41,231 nt of DNA from Pseudomonadota bacterium (GTDB lineage Bacteria; Pseudomonadota; Alphaproteobacteria; Kiloniellales; JACOMY01): contig JAKOWB010000124.1 in NCBI GenBank assembly GCA_029781795.1, positions 1 to 41,231 on the forward strand, written 5' to 3'. Below are positions 24,296-32,937 of this stretch, in pieces. The position numbers were made by a program, and so were the translations under genes. The notes beneath the pieces are model-generated. The model saw only the letters and a program-made list of their open reading frames with translations, had not been told where the DNA came from and ran no database searches. Each line of letters starts with the position of its first letter. Position 1 is the first letter of the stretch.

Positions 24296-25675
24296 CTAGA
24301 AAGCCGGAACCTCCAGCCCGATGGCGCGGATCGCCTCGGCCAGCGCTGCCTTCAGGCGGTCGAGGCCGGCCTGGTCGCCCGATTCGCAGCGCGCCACCAG
24401 CACGTCCTGGGTGTTGGAAGCACGCAGCAGCCACCAGCCGTCGGCCGTGTTGACGCGCACGCCGTCGATGTCGACGAAGCTGGCGCCGGCGGCCTTGAGG
24501 CGCGCCACCACCTCGGCCATGGCCGGGCGCTTGCGCTCCTCGGCGCAGGGGAAGCGGATCTCAGGCGTGTTCAGCACCGGCGGCAGAGAGTCGCGGAACG
24601 CCGCCAGCGTCTGGCCGGACAGCCCGAGCGCAACCAGCAGGCGCACGGCGGCATAGAGCGCGTCGTCATAGCCGTAGTAGCGGTCGGCGAAGAAGAGGTG
24701 TGCGCTCATCTCGCCGGCAAAGGCGGCATGCTCCTCCTTCAGCTTGGCCTTGATGTGGCTGTGGCCGGTCTTCCACATGATCGGCTTGCCGCCCAGCTCG
24801 GCGATGCCGTCGAACAGCACGCGGCTGGCCTTGACGTCGGCGATGATGGTGGCGCCCGGCTTGCGCTGCAGAATGTCCCGCGCCAGCAGCAGCATGAGCT
24901 GGTCGCCCCAGAGCACGCGGCCCTCTGCGTCGACCGCGCCGATGCGGTCCCCGTCGCCGTCGAAGGCGATGCCGAGGTCGAGCTTGCGCTCGGCCACCAG
25001 TGCCTTGAGCTGCGCCAGGTTCTTCTCGACCGTGGGATCGGGGTGGTGTGCCGGGAAGGTGCCGTCGATCTCGGCATTGATCAGGTGATGCTCGCCCGGC
25101 AGGCGCTGCAGCAGCATGCGCAGCACCTCCGAGGCCGCGCCGTTGCCGGGGTCCCAGCCGATACGCAACGCCTTGGCGCCAACCGAGTCCAACGCCAGGC
25201 GCGCGACATAGGCCTCGCGGATGTCCTGGCTCTGCTCGCCGCCCCGCCCGCTCTCGAAGTCGCCGGCCGCGGCCAGCGTGCCGAGGTCCTGGATCTGCTG
25301 GCCGAAGAAGGACTGCTTTGCCAGGGTGATCTTGAAGCCGTTGTAGTCGGCCGGGTTGTGCGAGCCGGTGACCATCACGCCGCCGTCGACCGGCAGCGTA
25401 TAGGCGGCGAAGTAGAGCATCGGCGTGGGCCCGCGCCCGACGCGCAGCACGTCGATGCCGCTCGCCATCAGGCCCTTGGCCAGCGCGGCCTCCATCTCGG
25501 GCGAGGAGAGGCGACCGTCATAGGCCGTCGCCAGCCGCTTCAACCCCTGGCGCCGCGCCACCGTGCCGACGGCGCGGCCCAGCGCCTCGGCGTCGGCGGG
25601 GTGCAGCGTCTTGCCGACGACGCCGCGCACGTCGTACTCGCGCAGGATGGTGGGATCGAAGCGATGGCCGGACAT
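24296..25675 (-). CDS. Phosphomannomutase/phosphoglucomutase (AlgC type)
   Basis: 459 residues, four-domain alpha-D-phosphohexomutase. The phosphoserine loop is VMVTGSHNPADYNGFKI with Ser105; the metal-binding loop is GIAFDGDGDRIGAV; the sugar-specificity loop is GEMSAHLFF, with the GEMS signature of dual-specificity PMM/PGM enzymes; the C-terminal phosphate-binding region follows (RASNTQDVLVARCES). It interconverts 6-phospho and 1-phospho sugars. With ugd and galU directly upstream on the same strand it supplies glucose-1-phosphate for UDP-glucose and UDP-glucuronate, so surface polysaccharide synthesis is the likely destination. The gap to ugd is 18 bases. Confidence 0.93.
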   Translation of the reverse strand: MSGHRFDPTILREYDVRGVVGKTLHPADAEALGRAVGTVARRQGLKRLATAYDGRLSSPEMEAALAKGLMASGIDVLRVGRGPTPMLYFAAYTLPVDGGVMVTGSHNPADYNGFKITLAKQSFFGQQIQDLGTLAAAGDFESGRGGEQSQDIREAYVARLALDSVGAKALRIGWDPGNGAASEVLRMLLQRLPGEHHLINAEIDGTFPAHHPDPTVEKNLAQLKALVAERKLDLGIAFDGDGDRIGAVDAEGRVLWGDQLMLLLARDILQRKPGATIIADVKASRVLFDGIAELGGKPIMWKTGHSHIKAKLKEEHAAFAGEMSAHLFFADRYYGYDDALYAAVRLLVALGLSGQTLAAFRDSLPPVLNTPEIRFPCAEERKRPAMAEVVARLKAAGASFVDIDGVRVNTADGWWLLRASNTQDVLVARCESGDQAGLDRLKAALAEAIRAIGLEVPAF

Positions 25676-25693
25676 GATGCGAAGCCTGTCCCT

Positions 25694-27022
25694 TCAATGT
25701 GTCTTGCGGGGGCGACCGACGGAGGCGTAGCGGAAGCCCAGGGCCGCCATCTCTTCCGGATTCCAGATGTTGCGCAGGTCCGCCACGACCGGCTGCCGCA
25801 GCAGGGACTTCACCCGCTTCAAGTCCAGGCCGCGGAACTCGTTCCATTCAGTGACGATGACCAGGGCCTCGGCGCCGCCCAGCGTCTCGTAGGCCGTGTC
25901 GCACCAGACGACGTCCGGCAGCAGCTTCCTGGCCTCGTCCATGCCCTCGGGGTCATAGGCACGGATCGCCGCGCCCGCCGCCTGCAGCGCCGGGACGATC
26001 TCCAGCGCGGGCGACTCGCGCATGTCGTCGGTGTTGGGCTTGAAGGTCAGGCCGAGCACCGCGATCGTCCTGCCGCGTACGTCGCCGCCGCAGAGATCGA
26101 TGACCTTGTCGGCCATCTTCCTCTTGCGGGCGTCGTTGACCTCCACCACCGTCTCGATGATGCGGACCGGTGCGCCGGCCTGCTGCGCCGTCCGCACCAG
26201 GGCCAGCGTATCCTTGGGAAAGCAGGAGCCGCCGTAGCCCGGTCCGGGGTGCAGGAACTTGCGGCCGATGCGTCCGTCGAGGCCGATACCCTTGGCCACG
26301 TCGTGCACGTCGGCGCCGACCTTCTCGCAGAGATCGGCAATCTCGTTGATGAAGGTGATCTTGGCGGCGAGGAAGGCGTTGCCGGCGTACTTGGTGAGCT
26401 CCGCCGTCTCTATGGAGGTGAAGAGGATCGGCGTCTCGATCAGGAACAGCGGGCGGTAGAGCCGCCGCATGACGGCCCGGGCCTGCTCGGTCTCGGCACC
26501 GATCACCACGCGGTCGGGTCGCATGAAATCGCTGATCGCCGCGCCCTCGCGCAGGAACTCCGGATTGGAGACGACATCGAAGTCCTTGCCCAGCTTCAGA
26601 TCCGGGCGGGTCTCGGCGACGATACGCGCGACTTCGCGCCCGGTGCCCACCGGCACGGTCGACTTGGTGACGATGACGGCATAGCCGGACAGCGCCGCGG
26701 CGATCTCGCGCGCGGCGCCGTGCACATAGGACAGGTCCGCGTGGCCGTCGCCGCGGCGCGAGGGCGTGCCGACGGCGATGAAGATCGCATCGGCTCCCTT
26801 CACCGCCGCCTTCAGATCGCCGGTGAAGGACAGGCGCCCGGCCTTGACGTTGTTGGCGACGAGTTGGTCGAGGCCCGGCTCGAAAATGGGGATCTCGCCC
26901 TTCAGCAGGCGCTCGATCTTGCTGGCGTCCCGGTCGACGCAGACCACGTTGGTGCCGAACTCGGAAAAGCAGGCGCCGGAAACCAGGCCGACATAGCCAG
27001 TGCCGATCATCGCGATCTTCAT
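25694..27022 (-). CDS. ugd: UDP-glucose 6-dehydrogenase
   Basis: 442 residues. It oxidises UDP-glucose twice to UDP-glucuronate with NAD+. The Rossmann start is MKIAMIGTGYVGLVSGACFSEFG; IVTKSTVPVGTG and NPEFLREGAAISDF are the conserved NAD/UDP-sugar segments; Cys267 in PGYGGSCFPKDTLAL is the catalytic thiol, and the C-terminal UDP-binding domain has GLTFKPNTDDMRESPAL. All hallmarks are intact. It lies between galU (34 bases upstream) and the PMM/PGM gene (18 bases downstream), a compact set for nucleotide-sugar supply. Confidence 0.96.
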   Translation of the reverse strand: MKIAMIGTGYVGLVSGACFSEFGTNVVCVDRDASKIERLLKGEIPIFEPGLDQLVANNVKAGRLSFTGDLKAAVKGADAIFIAVGTPSRRGDGHADLSYVHGAAREIAAALSGYAVIVTKSTVPVGTGREVARIVAETRPDLKLGKDFDVVSNPEFLREGAAISDFMRPDRVVIGAETEQARAVMRRLYRPLFLIETPILFTSIETAELTKYAGNAFLAAKITFINEIADLCEKVGADVHDVAKGIGLDGRIGRKFLHPGPGYGGSCFPKDTLALVRTAQQAGAPVRIIETVVEVNDARKRKMADKVIDLCGGDVRGRTIAVLGLTFKPNTDDMRESPALEIVPALQAAGAAIRAYDPEGMDEARKLLPDVVWCDTAYETLGGAEALVIVTEWNEFRGLDLKRVKSLLRQPVVADLRNIWNPEEMAALGFRYASVGRPRKTH

Positions 27023-27056
27023 GGGTCACGCACTCCTTCGGCCGCCGCCGGTCCGG

Positions 27057-27932
27057 TCAGCGCTTGCCGTAGCGCGCCAGGATGTCCTGCGCGTCACCCT
27101 TCAGGTCGGCGCGAGAGAGGGCGAAGGCGACATTGGCCTCGAGGAAGCCTGCCTTCGAACCGCAGTCGAAACGGGTTCCCTTGAAGCGCAGGCCGTGGAA
27201 GGGGATGCGGCCGATGGTCCGGGCCATGCCATCGGTGAGCTGGATCTCGCCGCCGGCGCCCTTCTCCTGCTTGTCGAGCTGCTCGAACACCTCGGGATGC
27301 AGGATATAGCGGCCGATGATCGACAGCGTCGAGGGTGCGACCTCGGGCTTCGGCTTCTCCACCAGGCCCTTGGCCTCGGCCAGGGTGCCGTCGTCGGATA
27401 CCACGTCGAGGATGCCGTAGCGGTTGGTGTGTTCCTTCGGCACGTCCATCACGGCGACCAGGTTCCCGCCGGTCTCGGCATAAACGTCCATCATCTGCGC
27501 CAGGCAGGGGCGGTCGGCCAGCACCAGGTCGTCGGCCAGCAGCACCGCGAAGGGTTCGTCGCCGACCAGGCTGCGCGCGCACCAGACGGCGTGGCCCAGG
27601 CCGAGCGGCTCGATCTGCCGCGTGTAGGCGATGCGCCCCGGCTTCGGAACGATCGCCTCGACCAGGCCCAGTTCATCCTTCTTGCCGCGCGCCGCCAGGG
27701 CCTCCTGCAGCTCGAAGGAGTGGTCGAAATGGTCCTCGATGGCGCTCTTGCCGCGGCCGGTGACGAAGATCAGCTCCTCGATCCCGGCGGCCCGCGCCTC
27801 CTCGACGGCGTACTGGATCAACGGCTTGTCGACGACCGGCAGCATCTCCTTGGGCATGGCCTTGGTGGCCGGCAGGAAACGGGTGCCGAGACCGCCCACG
27901 GGAAAGATAGCCTTGCGAACGCGTCGGCGCAT
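27057..27932 (-). CDS. galU: UTP-glucose-1-phosphate uridylyltransferase
   Basis: 291 residues from the ATG at 27932; a GTG at 27953 would add seven residues. It makes UDP-glucose. Motifs are KAIFPVGGLGTRFLPATKAMPKEMLPV (nucleotide loop), IEELIFVTGRGKSAIEDHFD, FAVLLADDLVLA, YGILDVV, LVEKPKPEVAPS, and EIQLTDGMARTI near the end. The order galU-ugd-PMM/PGM gives a complete route from glucose-6-phosphate to UDP-glucuronate. A candidate promoter lies upstream at 27999-27971, so these three genes probably form one operon separate from the sensor kinase upstream. Confidence 0.96.
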   Translation of the reverse strand: MRRRVRKAIFPVGGLGTRFLPATKAMPKEMLPVVDKPLIQYAVEEARAAGIEELIFVTGRGKSAIEDHFDHSFELQEALAARGKKDELGLVEAIVPKPGRIAYTRQIEPLGLGHAVWCARSLVGDEPFAVLLADDLVLADRPCLAQMMDVYAETGGNLVAVMDVPKEHTNRYGILDVVSDDGTLAEAKGLVEKPKPEVAPSTLSIIGRYILHPEVFEQLDKQEKGAGGEIQLTDGMARTIGRIPFHGLRFKGTRFDCGSKAGFLEANVAFALSRADLKGDAQDILARYGKR

Positions 27933-27970
27933 GGACGAAGGGTCCTTTTTCACCTCTGGGAAGCGCGCGA

Positions 27971-27999
27971 CCTATGCCACAGCCCCCGGGTACAAACAA
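27971..27999 (-). promoter_or_regulatory. Candidate promoter of the galU-ugd-PMM/PGM operon
   Basis: On the minus strand TTGTTT (27999-27994), a 17-base spacer and CATAGG (27976-27971), 38 bases before the galU ATG. It lies between the sensor-kinase stop and galU. The hexamers are only moderate matches. Confidence 0.4.
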
Positions 28000-28011
28000 G
28001 GCAAGGGCAGG

Positions 28012-30363
28012 CTAGACCGTCGCCGCCGGGCGTTCCAGCGCGTCCCGGACCGCCTCGGCGAACTGCCGGCGGTTGAAGGGCTTGCGCAGCAGCGGCAGGC
28101 CGGCAGGCGCCGTCCCGGCCGCGGCCTGCTCGCCGCTGTAGCCGGACATCAGCAGGATCCGCGCAGTGGGCAGAAGCTGGCGGGCGATCGCGGCGAGCTG
28201 CTGGCCGCTGATGCCTCCCGGCATTACCAGGTCGGTCAGCAGCAGGTCGATCCGCGTGCCGGCTCGCAGCAGGGCGACAGCCGCGCGCCCGGTCTCGGCG
28301 GACAGGACTTGGTAGCCCAAGCCCTGCAGCAGCATCGAGACGAAATCGCGCACGCTCGGCTCGTCCTCGACCAGCAGCACCGTCTCCTGCCCGCCCCGGG
28401 CCTGACGCTCAACCGCCGGCGCGGGTGTCGGGCGAGGGCGGGTCGCCTTTAGCAGGACCCGGACGGTGGTCCCCTGCCCTGCTTCGCTCTCGATGGTCAC
28501 CCCGCCGCCCGACTGCACGGCGAAGCCATAGACCGACGAGAGGCCGAGGCCCGATCCCTTGCCGACCTCCTTGGTGGTGAAGAAGGGCTCGAAGGCGCGC
28601 GCCTTGACCGCCTCGGTCATGCCCTCGCCGTTGTCGGCGACGGCAATCTCGATCTGTGCCGGCAGCCCCGGCGCTTCGACGAGCCGCGTGGCGATGGCGA
28701 TGTGGCCGCCCTGCGGCAGCGCGTCGCGCGCATTCAGGACCAGGTTCAGCAGCGCGGTGGCCAGCTGCCCGCGATCGACCAGCGCCGGCGGCAGGTCGGG
28801 GGCCAGCCGCAGCGCGATCTCGACATTGGACGGCAGCGCACGGCGCAGCAGGTCGTGGGTCTCGCCGATCAACGCGTTCACGTCCACATCCGTCGGATTG
28901 AGCGACTGCCGCCGCGCGAAGGCGAGGAGCTGCCGGGTCAGGGTGGAGCCGCGCTCGGCGGCGCCGACGATGAGCTCCGCCAGCGCGCGGGCCTCGTCCG
29001 GCACCCGGGGGTCGGCCGACAGCATCTCGGCATTGCCCAGGATCACCGTCAGCAGGTTGTTGAAATCGTGCGCCACGCCGCCGGTCAGCTGGCCCACGGC
29101 TTCCATCTTCTGTGCCTGGCGCAGGCGCTCGCCGGCCTCGCGCAGCTGCGTGATGTCGAGCGATACGCCGGTGATGGCCTCGATGCCGCCGAAGTTGACC
29201 TGCTCGGCCGTCACCGCCGCCCAGAAGGGGCGGCCGTCCGGGCCGCGGTAGCAGATCTCCAGCCCGTCGACGCGGCCATCGCGCAGGAAGGTTTCGCGGA
29301 ACAGGCGCCGGTGTTCCTCGTAGCAGTAGAAGGGGCCGCTGCGCAGGTTCGAGATGCCGGGCTTGACGCCCAGATGCTTCTGGGCCGCGGCGTTGGCAAA
29401 GATCACCAGCCCGTCGCTGAGGCGCGTCACCGCCAGGGGGACCGGCAGGGCTTCGACGGCGAAGCGCATCTGCTCGCGCCGGCGTTCGACCTCCTGCTCG
29501 GCGGCGCGCTGACTGGTCAGGTCGACCGCGATAGCCACCAGATCGCCGCTGCCGCCGGCCTGATCCAGCCAGCTCAGCGACAGCGACAGCGGCAGCTCGC
29601 GCCCCTGCTTGCTCCGCCCGGTCACCTCGAAGGGCCCAGCACCGGCGTCCCGGCGCAGCCGCTCGCGCAGCTGCAGCAGCTGGTCGGCCTCCAGCACGGG
29701 ATTGAGGCGCCCCACCACCTCGCCGGCGTTCCAGCCGAAGGTGCGGCGCGCCGCCTCGTTCCAGAGGGTGATGCGGCCGAGACGGTCCAGCACGAAGAGC
29801 GGCAGGCTGACGGCATCGAACACGCGGGTCAGCGCATCCTTGGAACGGCGGTACTCCTCCTCGACCCGCTTCTGCTCGGTGACGTCCTGTACGATGCCGA
29901 CGGTATAGAGGTACTCGCCGGCGGCATTGCGCACGACGTCCGCGGCCTCGCGGACATACCGCAGGCGCCCGCGGCGGGTGAAGATACGAGCCTCCAGGCT
30001 GTAGCCCCTGCCGGCCTTGGCGGCCGACTCGCAGATCGCCTGATAGCGCGGCCGGTCGTCCGGATGGATATGATTGTAGACGCCCGGCAGGTTGCTCAGC
30101 TCGCGCAGGTATTCATCCACGCTCATCTCGTGGATGCGCGCCAGTTCCTCGGAGCAGAAAAGGCAGCGATCCGTGGTGTCGTCCCAGATCCAATGACCGA
30201 GCGAGGCCAGCCCCGCGGCGCTTCGCCAGAGGTGCTCCTTCAGCTCGGGTTCGTCGAACGCAGTCGCGGTCCCGCGGCCGGATGCCTGCGGCGGTTCCGC
30301 CGCCGCCAGGTCTCCCGTCCGCTGGCTCCCCTCATCCACCGCCGAGTCGTCCTGGCCTGCCAT
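28012..30363 (-). CDS. PAS-domain hybrid sensor histidine kinase with receiver domain
   Basis: 783 residues, no membrane segment, so a cytoplasmic sensor. Three PAS modules are visible: about 45-170 (GHWIWDDTTDRCLFCSEEL; PAS_3 type, ends in VGIVQDVTEQKR), 175-290 (VFDAVSLPLFVLDRLGRITLWNEAARRTFG) and 300-410 (ALPVPLAVTRLSDGLVIFANAAAQK). The HisKA box has GGVAHDFNNLL with His432; the HATPase part has NLVLNARDA, VADNGEGM and GKGSGLGLSSVYGF; a receiver domain ends the protein with VLLVEDEPS and phospho-acceptor Asp711 in LLLTDLVMPGG. The GVAHDFNNLL form is typical of HWE-unrelated, alphaproteobacterial hybrid kinases. No partner regulator is adjacent, so the output is unknown. It lies 87 bases downstream of the DnaJ-domain gene on the same strand. 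Confidence 0.92.
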   Translation of the reverse strand: MAGQDDSAVDEGSQRTGDLAAAEPPQASGRGTATAFDEPELKEHLWRSAAGLASLGHWIWDDTTDRCLFCSEELARIHEMSVDEYLRELSNLPGVYNHIHPDDRPRYQAICESAAKAGRGYSLEARIFTRRGRLRYVREAADVVRNAAGEYLYTVGIVQDVTEQKRVEEEYRRSKDALTRVFDAVSLPLFVLDRLGRITLWNEAARRTFGWNAGEVVGRLNPVLEADQLLQLRERLRRDAGAGPFEVTGRSKQGRELPLSLSLSWLDQAGGSGDLVAIAVDLTSQRAAEQEVERRREQMRFAVEALPVPLAVTRLSDGLVIFANAAAQKHLGVKPGISNLRSGPFYCYEEHRRLFRETFLRDGRVDGLEICYRGPDGRPFWAAVTAEQVNFGGIEAITGVSLDITQLREAGERLRQAQKMEAVGQLTGGVAHDFNNLLTVILGNAEMLSADPRVPDEARALAELIVGAAERGSTLTRQLLAFARRQSLNPTDVDVNALIGETHDLLRRALPSNVEIALRLAPDLPPALVDRGQLATALLNLVLNARDALPQGGHIAIATRLVEAPGLPAQIEIAVADNGEGMTEAVKARAFEPFFTTKEVGKGSGLGLSSVYGFAVQSGGGVTIESEAGQGTTVRVLLKATRPRPTPAPAVERQARGGQETVLLVEDEPSVRDFVSMLLQGLGYQVLSAETGRAAVALLRAGTRIDLLLTDLVMPGGISGQQLAAIARQLLPTARILLMSGYSGEQAAAGTAPAGLPLLRKPFNRRQFAEAVRDALERPAATV

Positions 30364-30450
30364 TCCCCTGCGTCACCGCCCGCGCAGCTCAAGCGCTGCG
30401 CATGAGAATCAGCATAGCATATGCAGGCATTCAAATAGCGAAGGCGCCGT

Positions 30451-31128
30451 CTAGTCGAGCAGCAGGTCCTTGGCCTCGTTCAGCTTGGCCGCCATCCAGG
30501 TGGAGCCGCCCTGGTCCGGGTGCAGCTTCAGCATGAGCCGCCGATGCGCCGCCTTGATCTCCTCGGCGCTGGCGCCGGGGTCCAGCCCCAGGATCTGATA
30601 GGCCTCATCACGGGTCATGGGGCCCGCCGGCGACGCGGCGGTTGCCGTCCGCCAGTCTGGATGGCTGCGGTCGAGCCAGGCCTCCATCAGCGCGAGCGAC
30701 TGCGCATCGCCGGCCAGTTCGCCGCGCAGCGTCAGTGCTTCGGCCAAGGTCAGGCTCTGCAGCGGCCGGCCGCTGAACCGACCCTGCAGCACCTCGCCCT
30801 CGGCCTGACCGCTGCCGTGATCGAGGCGCATGGCCAGCCAGGGCGTGCGCACGCCGCTTGCCTGTCCATAGCGCCGCCCCTCGGCCCCGGCTCGCCAGCG
30901 CGCCGAGAGCGAAGGCCAGGCCTTCCACAGCGCCACCGCCAGGATCGGGAAGAGGCTGGCAAGGGCGGCGCGCCCGACGAAGAGCAGATAGACACCAGCC
31001 GCCACCGCCAGGATCACGGCGCTGATCTTCAGCGCGCCGGCGACCTGCGCCGGCTCGGCCTTGCTGTACCAGCGGGCGATCAGCAAGACGGCGCCGAGCA
31101 GCGCCAGCCCGAGCAGCAGCGCCGGCAT
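30451..31128 (-). CDS. Membrane-anchored DnaJ-domain protein
   Basis: 225 residues. The N-terminal 75 hold two or three membrane helices (MPALLLGLALLGAVLLIARW; ISAVILAVAAGVYLLFV; ASLFPILAVALWKAW). A middle region of about 90 residues is unassigned (LQGRFSGRPLQSLTLAEALTLRGEL). The J domain is at the C-terminus: TRDEAYQILGLDPGASAEEIKAAHRRLMLKLHPDQGG with the essential HPD, close to mitochondrial Pam18/TIM14, which also has an N-terminal anchor and C-terminal J domain. It should stimulate a cytoplasmic Hsp70 at the inner membrane. Its ATG overlaps the VWA gene's stop by one base (TGATG), so the two are translationally coupled. Confidence 0.87.
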   Translation of the reverse strand: MPALLLGLALLGAVLLIARWYSKAEPAQVAGALKISAVILAVAAGVYLLFVGRAALASLFPILAVALWKAWPSLSARWRAGAEGRRYGQASGVRTPWLAMRLDHGSGQAEGEVLQGRFSGRPLQSLTLAEALTLRGELAGDAQSLALMEAWLDRSHPDWRTATAASPAGPMTRDEAYQILGLDPGASAEEIKAAHRRLMLKLHPDQGGSTWMAAKLNEAKDLLLD

Positions 31129-31853
31129 CAGCGCACCTGCCGCGTCAGCAGCAGAGCAGCGCCACCCCGCCGCTCGCCATAGGACAGCAGCGCCGGACGG
31201 CCGCCGGCGGCATAGGCGGCGACGGCACCCAGGAGGGCCTTGAGCTGCTCGGCGCTGCCGGCATCGAAGGCGCAGCAGGCCCCGCCGCTGAGCTTCGCCA
31301 CCTGCTCGAAGGCGGCGCGCACGCGGGGATCCCGCCCCTCCTGGAACAGGAAGCAGGGCAGGCCCAGCAGCCCCAGCTCGCCGGCGGCGTCACCCAGGTC
31401 GTCGATGCGCTCCTCCATCGCGTCGCCGACGAAGACCAGGGCATTGACCCGCGCCTTCCGGCTTTCCTTCGCGGCGTGGCGCAGCACGCGCTGGATCTGC
31501 GTGTGCCCGGCCAGGCAGCTGACCCCGGTCATGCGGCGCAGCAGGGCGGTCGTGTCGGTCATCCAGGGGCTGGCCTTGCACTCGCGGTGGCCGCGATAGA
31601 AGACCAGTTGCACCGCCAGGCCGCCCAGGCCCGCCGCCGTCTGGAACATCTCGGCCTGCAGGTGGCTCGCCTGGTCCCAGGTCGGCTGGCGCGAGGCCGT
31701 GGCGTCGAGCGCGAAGATCAGCCGCCCACCGCCCGCCGCCGCCTGGGGCGCAGTCCTCAGTCGCGCCAGGAAGCGCGCTACCTCGCCCGGATCGGACGGC
31801 GCGGGTACCTGGTCCTGATCGCTGGGGGCCAACTCGCCCTTCCTGCGCTGCAT
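31128..31853 (-). CDS. VWA-domain protein coupled to the DnaJ-domain gene
   Basis: 241 residues, cytoplasmic. The von Willebrand A fold begins with LIFALDATASRQPTWDQA, where DATAS fits the DxSxS metal site loosely (Thr in place of the first Ser shift), continues with LAVQLVFYRGHRECKAS, LAGHTQIQRVLRHAA (the MIDAS Thr), NALVFVGDAMEE and LLGLPCFLFQEG, and ends with a helix-rich tail. VWA domains scaffold metal-dependent protein assemblies. The start at 31853 has a TATCTT hexamer 6 bases upstream on the coding strand, suggesting a leaderless transcript that covers VWA, DnaJ-domain and possibly the sensor kinase. The VWA-DnaJ pair recurs in alphaproteobacteria but has no assigned job to my knowledge. 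Confidence 0.82.
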   Translation of the reverse strand: MQRRKGELAPSDQDQVPAPSDPGEVARFLARLRTAPQAAAGGGRLIFALDATASRQPTWDQASHLQAEMFQTAAGLGGLAVQLVFYRGHRECKASPWMTDTTALLRRMTGVSCLAGHTQIQRVLRHAAKESRKARVNALVFVGDAMEERIDDLGDAAGELGLLGLPCFLFQEGRDPRVRAAFEQVAKLSGGACCAFDAGSAEQLKALLGAVAAYAAGGRPALLSYGERRGGAALLLTRQVR

Positions 31854-31965
31854 CCCTGAAAGATAGGCGCTGACGGCCGCCGGAGCGAGGGGCTGCGGCA
31901 GGAACCATCGAACCGGCGCGGCGCTTGTTCAGGGCAAGACAACCAACACTGCGTGGAGACGGACG

Positions 31966-32040
31966 ATGCCCATCCTCCTCTGGCTGCTCGGCGTGCCCCT
32001 TAGCGTGGTCCTGCTGCTGCTGGTCGTCGGCGTGATCTAG
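31966..32040 (+). CDS. 24-residue single-helix membrane peptide
   Basis: ATG CCC ATC CTC ... to TAG encodes a 24-residue peptide: PILLWLLGVPLSVVLL in the body, then only Leu, Val, Gly and Ile. It is one hydrophobic helix with a Trp and a Gly-Val-Pro kink. A ribosome-site-like GGAGACGG lies 4-11 bases before the ATG. Short peptides with the 'ILLWLLG.P' start occur in many proteobacterial genomes but are usually missed by annotation. The stop shares CTAG with the convergent mipZ stop, so the two genes overlap by four bases. It is divergent from the VWA-DnaJ operon. Chance is possible at this length, though sequence character and ribosome site argue against it. Confidence 0.6.
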   Translation: MPILLWLLGVPLSVVLLLLVVGVI

Positions 32041-32858
32041 GCCACCGCCGCGGCGCTGAGCCCGGCGATCCCCAGCACTTCCAGCAGGGCGCGCACCTCG
32101 TTGCGCGCGGCCACGTGGCTCATCGACATGGTGGTGCCGCTTTCCTTCAGGTCCAGCAGCGTCAGGCCCTTGACGAAGAGCTCGCGGAAGATCACGCGCT
32201 CGCCGAAGCCAGGCGCCAGACGGAAGCCGATGCGCTTGGCCAGCAGGGCCAGCAGCTGGCCGATGTCGCGCTTGTTGCGCGCGTCGAGCTGCGACAGGCG
32301 GTTGCGCATGACGATCCAGTCGATCGGCCGGGCGCCGGTCTTGGCCCGCGCCAGCCGCTGCTCCCAGACCATCTGGCTGTAGACGCTGGGGCCCAGGATC
32401 TTCTTGCCGTCGCGGTCGACCCGGGCCAACAGGTCGAGATCGATGAAGGAATCGTTCAATGGCGTGATCAGCACGTCGGCCTTGGTGTGGCAGTGCCGCG
32501 ACAAGGCCGTGTCGCTGCCCGGCGTGTCGCAGACGATGACGTCCTTCTTGCCGTACTGCTGGAACACCGCGTCGAGGCGCTGGGCCTCGTCGGCCTCGGC
32601 CTCGCGCCGGCTGTCGGCCTCGGAGCGGTAGAGGCGCTGGTGCTCGGGCATCGGCAGGCGCACGCCCTCGGCCTGCATGAAGGCCTGGCGGTTCTCCAGA
32701 TAGCGCGACAGCGTGCCCTGGCGGGCGTCGAGGTCGAGCGAGGCGACCGCCTTGCCCTGCCGCAGCAGCGCGACGATCAGGTGCATCGCCGTGGTGGACT
32801 TGCCCGAACCGCCCTTCTCGTTGCCCAGCACGATGACCTGCGGGCGCTTCTCGCTCAT
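32037..32858 (-). CDS. mipZ: MipZ, ParA-family division-plane positioning ATPase
   Basis: 273 residues from the ATG at 32858; a second possible start at 32891 adds 11 residues. MipZ forms gradients from ParB-bound poles and inhibits FtsZ, placing the ring at midcell in alphaproteobacteria. The deviant Walker A motif is VLGNEKGGSGKSTTAMHL with signature Lys15; VASLDLDARQGTLSRYLENRQAF and the switch region VIVCDTPGSDTALSRHCHTKAD follow; then VLITPLNDSFIDLDLLARVD and RPIDWIVMRNRLSQLDARN, closely matching Caulobacter MipZ, and IFRELFVKGLTLLDL near the end. The C-terminal end and that pattern separate it from plain ParA/Soj. parAB are not in the window. It converges on the 24-residue peptide gene. 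Confidence 0.95.
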   Translation of the reverse strand: MSEKRPQVIVLGNEKGGSGKSTTAMHLIVALLRQGKAVASLDLDARQGTLSRYLENRQAFMQAEGVRLPMPEHQRLYRSEADSRREAEADEAQRLDAVFQQYGKKDVIVCDTPGSDTALSRHCHTKADVLITPLNDSFIDLDLLARVDRDGKKILGPSVYSQMVWEQRLARAKTGARPIDWIVMRNRLSQLDARNKRDIGQLLALLAKRIGFRLAPGFGERVIFRELFVKGLTLLDLKESGTTMSMSHVAARNEVRALLEVLGIAGLSAAAVA

Positions 32859-32937
32859 CGCTGTGACCGACACCGGACCGCTTGCCTCCATGACCCCCGG
32901 CGCGTCCTAGCACAGCCCTCCGCGCCGGTGCGAGGCT

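Noticed and set aside
23696..27184. Long plus-strand open frame across the GGCT, PMM/PGM and ugd region
   Set aside because: Same composition artefact; all three minus-strand genes under it have intact family motifs.
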